A stretch of DNA of 15,407 nt from Ignavibacteria bacterium. Its GTDB lineage: Bacteria; Bacteroidota; Ignavibacteria; Ignavibacteriales; Melioribacteraceae. Positions 1-5,981 of the stretch are shown here, in pieces. Where the stretch lies: positions 1 to 15,407 of the forward strand of contig DAIEQP010000389.1 of the NCBI GenBank assembly GCA_027347805.1. The letters are read 5' to 3'. The notes under the pieces are model-generated. The model had not been told where the DNA came from, did not search any database, and saw nothing but the letters and a program-made list of their open reading frames with translations. Every line of letters starts with the position of its first letter. The first letter of the stretch is position 1. The position numbers and the translations under genes were made by a program.

Positions 1-137
1 TATTCGATTTAAAACCGGGTATGATTATTCTGATTCAGACTAAATATGCAGAACCCTTTATATCGGAATTGCAGACAGCGGTACAGAACCAGATCACAAT
101 TAACCCCCTCCCCGGGTTCGAATATCTTAATATTTGA
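1..137 (+). CDS. C-terminal fragment of an unrecognised protein (5' end outside window)
   Basis: An open frame (codons starting at base 3) runs from the left edge to TGA at 135-137 and gives about 44 residues, beginning FDLKPGMIILIQTKYAEPF and ending PLPGFEYLNI. It has no stop codon before 135 and reads like real protein: a short hydrophobic strand (MIILIQ), then an amphipathic helix (EPFISELQTAVQ). I do not recognise the family. The LKPGMIILIQ stretch faintly recalls the end strand of Mur-ligase or cyanophycin-synthetase-like proteins, but this is too short to claim. It lies on the same strand as the Rrf2 gene, 119 bases upstream of it, so the two could be transcribed together. Confidence 0.45.
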   Translation, partial: FDLKPGMIILIQTKYAEPFISELQTAVQNQITINPLPGFEYLNI

Positions 138-167
138 ATAAAAAGTATAGATTCTCATCCTTTAATC

Positions 168-224
168 TTGACATCAAACGCCTATTTACTTAACTTAATA
201 TAAGATAAGTCGCTCCTATAAGTC
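168..224 (+). promoter_or_regulatory. Candidate promoter/operator region of the Rrf2 gene
   Basis: The gap ahead of the Rrf2 gene contains a TTGACA hexamer at 168-173, with only a poor -10 (TAACTT, 191-196) at 17-base spacing. It also holds a perfect 7-base direct repeat, ATAAGTC, at 205-211 and 218-224 (13-base period). Rrf2 regulators often control their own promoters, so the repeat is a possible operator. It is not palindromic and does not obviously match the IscR type 1 or type 2 site as I know them. The operator reading is inference only. Confidence 0.25.
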
Positions 225-256
225 TTTATTCTAAGTTTTCAATAAATGAGGAAGTT

Positions 257-685
257 ATGATTTATACCAAAACAGGCGAATATGCAATAAGAGCTATACT
301 CTATTTAGCCCGCCAACCAAAAGATTCTTTATTAATGTCAGCCGATATTGCTAAAAGCGAGGATATTCCGGCTCATTATCTTGCTAAAATTCTGCAAAGA
401 ATGGCTAAGTACGGTTATGTTGATTCATTTAAAGGTAGAGGCGGCGGATTTAAGATTACTGAACTCGCTAAGAAAAGCTCTATCCTTGAGATTGTTGAAA
501 GAGTTGAAGGTCCGGTTATCAACCTGAAATGCGTTACCGGTTTGAAAGAATGCCAGGAAGATAATCCTTGCCCTCTTCATGAAGAATGGGCTGAACTGAG
601 AAACAGAATTTATAATCTTATCTCAAGCAAATCAGTTCAGGAAGTTGCCGAAAGATATTCTGAGACTCTTAGAAAAGTAAAATAA
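257..685 (+). CDS. Rrf2 family transcriptional regulator, IscR-like with Fe-S ligand motif
   Basis: This 142-residue protein has the usual length of the Rrf2 family. The start, MIYTKTGEYAIRAILYLA, is the family's classic first helix. A winged helix-turn-helix follows (about residues 26-68, with SADIAKSEDIPAHYLAKIL and the glycine-rich wing RGGGFKI). Cys92, Cys99 and Cys105, followed by His108 (CPLH), sit almost where IscR keeps its three cysteines and one histidine that bind a [2Fe-2S] cluster. It is therefore probably a cluster-sensing DNA-binding protein that responds to Fe-S status, oxidative stress or NO. GAGG at 248-251, five bases before ATG, fixes the start. No isc or suf genes are visible beside it, so its targets are unknown. 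A terminator follows directly. Confidence 0.9.
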   Translation: MIYTKTGEYAIRAILYLARQPKDSLLMSADIAKSEDIPAHYLAKILQRMAKYGYVDSFKGRGGGFKITELAKKSSILEIVERVEGPVINLKCVTGLKECQEDNPCPLHEEWAELRNRIYNLISSKSVQEVAERYSETLRKVK

Positions 686-704
686 GCTTAATTCGACTTT
701 GCTG

Positions 705-738
705 AAAGGATTCGGAGTTTTACTCTGAATCCTTTTTT
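705..738 (+). terminator. Rho-independent terminator after the Rrf2 gene
   Basis: A 14-base stem (705-718 with 722-735, one G:T pair) closes a three-base TTT loop. It is followed by a T-run that continues past a single G to about 744. The T tract is on the plus strand, so it ends the Rrf2 transcript. Its right arm lies inside the last codons of the minus-strand gene that stops at 720, so the same DNA is both terminator and coding sequence. Confidence 0.85.
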
Positions 739-1160
739 GTTTTTAAATCATTTATGAAGAGCTTAAGGCAGGATAAATCCTCGCATAGTTTGTTTAGATT
801 TTCCAAACAATCATAAGAAAGTTTTAAATACTTCTCCTCAAAAATATCCCGGATGAATGATGATCCCCCTTCGAGCAGACTTCTAACTAATTTCTGTACC
901 TGCGAATATACCGAAGTCAGCTCCCCGTTAAGTTTATTAAGATATTGCTCATCATGGTTAACCGACTGGGACCGAAGAACCTTTATCAAACCAATCAAAT
1001 ACTTGCTCTTGAATGAAAGATCTTCAAGTTCACTGTACTTTCCTGATTGGGTTGCAAGCGCAATCAATCTTTCAAGATCCTCTTTCCGGTTCAGATCATT
1101 CGGCGCGGCTTTTTCAACACCTTCAATAATTTCATTCACTGTAAAATCGCTTAGCTTCAT
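720..1160 (-). CDS. Hypothetical helical protein, coupled to the O-methyltransferase gene
   Basis: This 146-residue protein is not recognised. It has no signal peptide or membrane segment. It is almost wholly predicted helix, rich in Leu, Lys, Glu and Ser, with heptad-like stretches (for example about residues 60-95 and 105-140). Cys117, Cys125 and Cys129 lie near the C-terminus, spaced too irregularly to call a metal site. The start ATG overlaps the stop of the upstream methyltransferase gene as TAATG, which implies translational coupling and supports this strand over the overlapping plus-strand frame at 853-1206. Its last codons are read through the arm of the Rrf2 terminator. A small accessory or regulatory protein is possible, but that is only a guess. 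Confidence 0.7.
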   Translation of the reverse strand: MKLSDFTVNEIIEGVEKAAPNDLNRKEDLERLIALATQSGKYSELEDLSFKSKYLIGLIKVLRSQSVNHDEQYLNKLNGELTSVYSQVQKLVRSLLEGGSSFIRDIFEEKYLKLSYDCLENLNKLCEDLSCLKLFINDLKTKKDSE

Positions 1161-1801
1161 TATAATTTTATTCCTATTCCAACTCCGTCCCCTATCGGGA
1201 AAATAGCGGACTTAAGCAGCTTCGATTCCATGAATAACCTGTTAAAGTTCCTGATTATATCGGTTGATTTTTTTTCTTTCGCGGGAATTCTTTTGTATGC
1301 AACACAGCCGTGCCATAAAAGATTATCAATAAAAAGTATTCCGTTCCTTTTGAGAAGAGGAATCGAATGTTCAAACAGTTTTTCATAATCCTGTTTGTCG
1401 GCATCAAGAAAAATAAAATCATATTTCTTTTTCAGCTCCGGCATAATCTTGAGCGCGTCCCCTTCAATTATTTTTATTTTGTCTGCAAGCTGCGCCCGCT
1501 TTATGTATTCACCTGCAAGTTTAATATTATCCCTGCTCTTCTCAATTGTATGCAGAACTGATTTTTTTCTTAAAACTTTTGCGGCAAGAATTGAAGAATA
1601 GCCGATTGCAGTTCCAATTTCTAAAACACGCTTCGGTCTTTTTGACTGAATTAAAAAAAGAAGCAGTTGTGCGGCATTCCAGTTTAATATCGGAACCTTA
1701 TGTTCCTTCGCAAACTTCTCCATTTCAAGCGTAAGTTCATCTTTTTCATTTCTTAAAAATGCCAGGTAATCTATTTGAACCGGGTTAACAATCTCTTTCA
1801 T
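1160..1801 (-). CDS. SAM-dependent O-methyltransferase, YrrM/TrmR-like (COMT family)
   Basis: This 213-residue class I methyltransferase belongs to the catechol-O-methyltransferase-like family (Methyltransf_3/24). Motif I is RVLEIGTAIGYSS (residues 58-70). The acidic ribose-binding residue is Glu87 (HTIEKS), GDA at 114-116 is the next SAM contact, and FIFLDADKQDY (129-139) carries the metal-binding aspartates typical of this family. FIDNLLWHG (147-155) closely resembles the DN-LWHG block of Bacillus YrrM/TrmR, which methylates 5-hydroxyuridine at tRNA wobble position 34. A tRNA role is therefore a good guess, but the family also contains small-molecule methylases. It is cytosolic. It is the first gene of a two-gene unit with the downstream unknown gene (TAATG overlap). 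Confidence 0.88.
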   Translation of the reverse strand: MKEIVNPVQIDYLAFLRNEKDELTLEMEKFAKEHKVPILNWNAAQLLLFLIQSKRPKRVLEIGTAIGYSSILAAKVLRKKSVLHTIEKSRDNIKLAGEYIKRAQLADKIKIIEGDALKIMPELKKKYDFIFLDADKQDYEKLFEHSIPLLKRNGILFIDNLLWHGCVAYKRIPAKEKKSTDIIRNFNRLFMESKLLKSAIFPIGDGVGIGIKL

Positions 1802-1839
1802 CTTTCTCTTTCTTAAATGTTGCTACACTGCTTCATTAA

Positions 1840-1866
1840 ATTATATAATTTCCAAAGCGTGGACAA
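1840..1866 (-). promoter_or_regulatory. Candidate promoter of the methyltransferase gene
   Basis: Read on the minus strand, a perfect TATAAT (plus 1840-1845) follows TTGTCC (plus 1861-1866) with a 15-base spacer, about 40 bases before the ATG at 1801. The spacing is short and the -35 matches only four of six bases. The region is also generally A+T-rich, so this is tentative. The rest of the gap 1802-1955 shows no gene and no clear terminator. Confidence 0.3.
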
Positions 1867-1955
1867 ATAAACAATTGATGAAAATATCGTGATGATTATA
1901 AAATGATAATGAATGATAAATTCTTTCACACATCGAAATACAATAACTTTAAACT

Positions 1956-2777
1956 CTATTCCGTTAATTCATATATAGTATGACCTCTGCTTCTATATAC
2001 TTCTATTTTATATAAACCGGAATTTTTCTTTAAATAAATTGCAGCATCTCTATAACTCAATGAGAAAATATCTCCTAAGCGTAAATCATAATACCTGTTG
2101 AACTGCGCGCCATCGATCATGTAAGATGCGGTTGTATAGTATAACGGGTTAATTGCTTTTATTTGAATTGTCTGAGAATTGCTCTCAATTATATCAAGAT
2201 TTGTTATTAATGTATGAGTCGCGGGAACATCGCCTGCGGATGTACTGCTGCTTATATATGTTAATGTTTCCTCTATACTATATATTCGTTTGTCCCCCTC
2301 AACTCTTGTGGATTTTACCTCCCATATTGCCTCTCCTTTATTATACCAGTTTCCTGCACCTGAATATGCATAATCATCATACTTAAATTTGATTAATGAT
2401 TTAAGCGGCATTGGAAAGTAGTCCCCCTTTTTGCCTGAAAGTTCAATGCGCAAAGTCGCGTTAAACGGCACTTGTATAATTTTTGAATAAGGTTCGTAGA
2501 TTGTTGAATATGTGGATACAGTATGTTCTCCATCAATTACATTTTGAAAAATAAAAGAGCCGTCCGGATTAACTGATGCAGTATCTTTATCCAGGATTAC
2601 TTTTACATTTTTGGGATTAATAGAACTGGGACTGTGGACTCCATCACCATAATCATAAACAACTCCTTCTACCGGGAAATAATATCTTTTCGGAGATGTT
2701 ACATCATCATCTTTTTTACATGAGGTCATAATTAAAATTGATGAAAGCAAAGCAATGTATCTGATAAATTTTTTCAT
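1956..2777 (-). CDS. Lipoprotein with a prealbumin-like (carboxypeptidase regulatory-like) domain
   Basis: This 273-residue protein starts with a lipoprotein signal peptide (MKKFIRYIALLSSILIM) and a lipobox ending in Cys20. The mature N-terminus reads CKKDDD. Such a lysine/acidic run after the lipidated cysteine resembles the lipoprotein export signal known from Bacteroidota, suggesting display on the cell surface. Residues about 34-113 (FPVEGVVYDYG, then VILDKDTASVNPDGSFIFQNVIDGEHTV) look like a small beta-sandwich of the carboxypeptidase-regulatory type. The rest is beta-rich, with many Tyr and Ser residues and no motif I recognise. The upstream gene ends 28 bases before its start on the same strand, so the two probably form an operon. 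Its function is unknown; binding or structural roles are typical of such proteins. Confidence 0.8.
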   Translation of the reverse strand: MKKFIRYIALLSSILIMTSCKKDDDVTSPKRYYFPVEGVVYDYGDGVHSPSSINPKNVKVILDKDTASVNPDGSFIFQNVIDGEHTVSTYSTIYEPYSKIIQVPFNATLRIELSGKKGDYFPMPLKSLIKFKYDDYAYSGAGNWYNKGEAIWEVKSTRVEGDKRIYSIEETLTYISSSTSAGDVPATHTLITNLDIIESNSQTIQIKAINPLYYTTASYMIDGAQFNRYYDLRLGDIFSLSYRDAAIYLKKNSGLYKIEVYRSRGHTIYELTE

Positions 2778-2805
2778 ATTCTCGTTGATTTCATGGTAAT
2801 TGCCG

Positions 2806-3432
2806 TTATATAACTACACTATTTCTCTTTTTCCGGCTTAAATAAATTATCAGAATTAAACCGAAGATATATATAAGATGTATGTACCCACCCTGGTATA
2901 TAAGTTTATCCAGGAATGGATTTTCTTTTATTAGATCCGACTGGTATTTCGTATCCGGTGAAAGCAGGATTGAACTTACAAACTTCTTTACTGTCTTAAT
3001 TTCATCAGGAGAATTTTTGTTATTTGTCCTGTAATAAATATTGATCTTGCCGTAATTGGTTGGGATAATTATTTCCCAGCCGTCATTCGATTCGTGCCAT
3101 AAATAATATGTCTTTGTATCCAGCACATAATGATATTTGATTAATTCTCTTAAAGTTGATGCAGCCGGTCTCCCTCTTTCATCTATTTTGACTACAATAA
3201 AAGGAAACTTAAAGAGTGTATCAATTGGTGTTTTAACAAACAGGTAATCAAACTGCCCATGCGATGCAATTGTTTTACATGGCACATTCATTTCCCTTAC
3301 TAGAAAACCGAATGTTTCTGCGGATATCTTTGTGAATCCTTCAGATTCATTAATAAAATACCTGTTTCTTTTCCACTGGCTGTTTACTGCGCCTGTAAAC
3401 AATATTAATACAATTAATATTTTCTTTAACAT
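2806..3432 (-). CDS. Hypothetical exported protein with a C-terminal membrane anchor
   Basis: This 208-residue protein begins with a Sec signal peptide (MLKKILIVLILFTGAVNS, likely cleaved near residue 18). It ends with one hydrophobic helix (about 181-199, HLIYIFGLILIIYLS) followed by the positive tail RKKR. The middle part should therefore lie outside the cytoplasm, anchored by its C-terminus in the inner membrane. The core is mixed alpha/beta, with Cys52 and several aromatic residues, and no family is recognised. The minus-strand sequence GCAGG sits about nine bases before the ATG. It precedes the lipoprotein gene by 28 bases on the same strand, so the two are likely co-transcribed and may act together in the envelope. 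Confidence 0.7.
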   Translation of the reverse strand: MLKKILIVLILFTGAVNSQWKRNRYFINESEGFTKISAETFGFLVREMNVPCKTIASHGQFDYLFVKTPIDTLFKFPFIVVKIDERGRPAASTLRELIKYHYVLDTKTYYLWHESNDGWEIIIPTNYGKINIYYRTNNKNSPDEIKTVKKFVSSILLSPDTKYQSDLIKENPFLDKLIYQGGYIHLIYIFGLILIIYLSRKKRNSVVI

Positions 3433-3477
3433 ATTATAAACCTGCCGGCTATATAATGAAATTGTTTATGTTATAGT

Positions 3478-3533
3478 GTCTTTTCATTCTTTGCATCTCA
3501 ATGCTTTACTTGCCCAAATAGCCCTGTCATGCC
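3478..3533. repeat. Intergenic segment resembling 5818-5869
   Basis: This segment lies just past the stop of the receptor gene. It starts GTCTTTTCATTC and ends GCCCTGTCATGCC (3521-3533). The segment at 5818-5869, on the other side of the receptor gene, has GTCTTTTATTCC and then GCCCTGCCATGAC in the same order and orientation at nearly the same distance. The end blocks match at 11 of 13 bases; the middle is diverged. It may be a degenerate small repeat element. The rest of the gap 3433-3539 holds no gene or clear terminator. Confidence 0.35.
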
Positions 3534-3539
3534 TTTATA

Positions 3540-5717
3540 TTAATAAAGTAGTTTAACGCTCAACACAATATTCCTTGGCAGACCCGGTTCAAGAAATACC
3601 GCTTCCCCATTCAACAAATCGGGATTAATAAACGATGATGCTGCATATTTGGAATCGAAAATATTATTTACAGTTACAAAACCTGTTAACGATAAACTGC
3701 CTGCCAGCCGAACCGGCTCATCAATTCCAACCGATGCGCCGCTAATTGCAAATGATGGAACAGATAATGTATTCGCGTCATCTGCAAAATATTTACCGAT
3801 AGAATTGATATCCAGCGAAACAAATAAACCGTTCAGCGCAGCCGGTTCGTAAATTAACTTGCAGTTGTAGAAAGTAGATGGTATTCCCGCAACTTCATTA
3901 TCTGTGTAGGTAGCAAACCTGCCGGCTTTCTTCAAATCGTAATGAACGGAATCAACAAGGTAATCTTTGTATTTATTATTCGAGAATGTAAAAGCGCCGC
4001 TGAAAGAAAATTCATCAGCAAACTTTAACCGCGCGCCAATTTCAATTCCCATTCTATTTGTTTTGCCAGCGGTGAAATAAAATTTTCCGCCCCTGTAAGG
4101 AATAATATCATTCACAACATCAATTGAGTAAAGCGCTATATCGTACGATAATGAATTGATAAAACTTCCCTTTTCAAAAACCATCAGCTGCTTCGTTCCA
4201 ACTTCATAAGTTGTAGAAATAATCGGTTCAAGGAGAGGATTGATTAAAAATATTTTGTCCTGCCCGTATGTTCCGGCGGGATCTGTTTCATTACCGGCAG
4301 GCACTTCAACTCCGCTGCCGATATTTGCATAGAGACTCTGAGTTTCAGTAATTCTGTATGTAATTCCTATCTTTGGAGAAACTTTTTCAAAAGATTTTGT
4401 CTGAAGACCGTAACCGCCTGTAATAAAACTTTCATTGTAATAGGTAACATTATCGTAACGGGCGCCGAGAATCAGACTAAGCTTATCACCGAAGAGAACT
4501 TCATCCTGGAGGAAAAGTCCCAATGTACTGGCTCCCTCCCTTTTGTTGTCTGTAAGTGTTGTTCCTCTCCAGTTTATTGGAGATAAGCTGTAAAATAAAA
4601 TTGCGCCGTCCTGGTATGCTTCATCGCCCCCTGCAATAAATTTATTCAGAATTGATGATGAGAAATTTGTGGTCCAGTTATAAATAAGATTGCCGCCAAA
4701 ATGATAACGCGTAAAATCCCTGAATGTTCCTCTTTCCGATCTCTGCGGGTATTTTGGATTTGCAAAGATCATTGCAGAGAGTGAATTCTCCTCGTTGAAA
4801 TTATGACTCAGTTCAATTCCTATTTTTCCCAGCCGGTTGATTCTTCTTTCATCCCTCTGCATGTAAACAGGATTTGCCTGCGATGGATCGCTGTCAAATT
4901 GTTTTTGTGTTAATGGTCCGGGAATGTGAAAAATATTTGATGCGGCCTAAGCGAACACTCCAAGTTTTGTGTCCTCATCAAGTTTTGATGTAAAACCAAG
5001 ATTGAATAATGATCTGTAGCTGCTTGAATGGGATCTCCATCCATCGTAATTACTATTTGATGCCGATGCAAATAATTTACCCCTCTCAAAATTTTTAACA
5101 CCGTTAAGCTGCAGTGAATTGTAACCGTAGCTTCCAATTAATGTGCGAAGCGAAATATTATTTCCTGTTTCTTCGGGAACAGTAGATAAATTGATAACAC
5201 CGCCAGCCGCGTTTCCCCAGACTGCAGATGCATTCGATCTTATAACTTCAATCTGTTCTGCAACACTCAAATCAACCTGGTCGAAAGAAGTTCTGCCGTC
5301 CGGCTCAGTTTCGGGAATGCCGTCGATCATAATTCTAATTCCGCGCGATGTTCCTGAATTTGAACGGTCCCCTGCGCCCCTTGCACCGAAACCTCTTATA
5401 ACAATTCTTACATCTTGGTTGCCGTAACGAGACTGGGCAAGAACTCCCGGCACACCTGTGAGCACTTCATCGAATCCGTATCCCTTTATTCCGCTGAAAT
5501 CTTTTTTATTAAGAATAGAAACAGCGTAGGGAATCTCCATAACCTCTTCAGTGGATCTTGTAGCAGTAACTGTAATCTGGGATAATTTAACTACGAGTGT
5601 GTCTCCGGATTTTTTTTGATCCTGCGGCTTTGAAACACTAAAAGAAAACAATATTAGTAAAAACATTTTTACAGCGAACCCGAATCTGAAATCTGAAGCA
5701 TTTCGTTTACAAAACAT
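3540..5717 (-). pseudogene. TonB-dependent outer-membrane receptor interrupted by an in-frame TAG
   Basis: The conceptual product is about 725 residues, normal for an iron or siderophore-type TonB-dependent receptor. Residues 1-256 (4947-5717) hold a signal peptide with an extended n-region (hydrophobic core 18-30), a TonB-box-like segment (ITVTATR, 48-54) and the plug domain, with IRIMIDGIP and the conserved NAAGGVINL near residue 175. A TAG at 4947-4949 replaces codon 257. Reading continues in the same frame (AASNIFHIPGPLTQ) through the whole 22-strand-type barrel to a C-terminal tyrosine (3540-4862 if restarted at ATG). No frameshift is present. The restarted part would lack a signal peptide and plug, so the allele is probably non-functional. 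The start ATG at 5717 follows a weak GGTGA; Met18 is an alternative. Substrate is unknown; an iron chelate is the usual guess. Confidence 0.85.
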
Positions 5718-5804
5718 TTCATCACCGTTTATTCTGATATACTGTAAATATAAACAGATTAGGTCATGTTTTCATGGGAGAGATTTCTCTAAACTAGTAA
5801 TAGT

Positions 5805-5818
5805 CGCAATGTATTGCG
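5805..5818. promoter_or_regulatory. 14-base palindrome upstream of the receptor gene
   Basis: CGCAAT and ATTGCG are perfect inverted repeats around a two-base GT centre. It lies about 90 bases upstream of the receptor start. A compact palindrome in this position could be a repressor operator, but it touches the repeat-like segment beginning at 5818, so it may instead belong to that element. A shorter inverted repeat, AGAGA-TT-TCTCT, lies nearby at about 5780-5791. Confidence 0.3.
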
Positions 5819-5870
5819 TCTTTTATTCCTTAGCTATAGCTCTCGCTGACGTCATGGCCCTGCCATGACG
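5818..5870. repeat. Repeat-like segment with a perfect 9-base hairpin
   Basis: The segment is similar to 3478-3533 in its beginning (GTCTTTT-ATTC) and its end block (GCCCTGYCATGMC). Its right end forms a perfect hairpin: CGTCATGGC (5850-5858), loop CCT, GCCATGACG (5862-5870). There is no T-run next to it, so it is not a terminator. It looks like a small palindromic intergenic element. The full gap 5718-5981 holds this element, the palindrome at 5805-5818 and the terminator at 5921-5947, and no gene that I can see. Confidence 0.35.
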
Positions 5871-5920
5871 ATACATTTATTTCTTAATCATTGTAAGACC
5901 ATGGCATAATATTGAATAAT

Positions 5921-5947
5921 AAAAAACCCCGCTGTGCGGGGCTTTTT
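5921..5947 (-). terminator. Rho-independent terminator of the S8 protease gene
   Basis: A G+C-rich stem, CCCCGC (5927-5932) with GCGGGG (5936-5941), closes a TGT loop. It is flanked by A6 on the left and, after one C, T5 on the right. Read on the minus strand it gives GCGGGG followed by TTTTTT, about 35 bases past the protease stop. The symmetry would let it work in both directions. Confidence 0.88.
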
Positions 5948-5981
5948 ATTATCTGATTCATTAAAATTAATTTTACAACAT

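Noticed and set aside
853..1206. Plus-strand frame of 117 codons
   Set aside because: It lies antisense to the coupled minus-strand gene, has low-complexity serine-rich content and no start context.
4862..4946. Frameshift in the TonB receptor
   Set aside because: Both parts are in the same frame (start codons 855 bases apart, divisible by three); only a stop codon separates them.
5143..5427. Plus-strand frame of 94 codons inside the receptor gene
   Set aside because: It is the antisense of the conserved plug domain and has no independent evidence.
5780..5870. Riboswitch or CRISPR-like structure before the receptor gene
   Set aside because: The palindromes are short, unrelated to each other and not regularly spaced; no known riboswitch core is recognisable.
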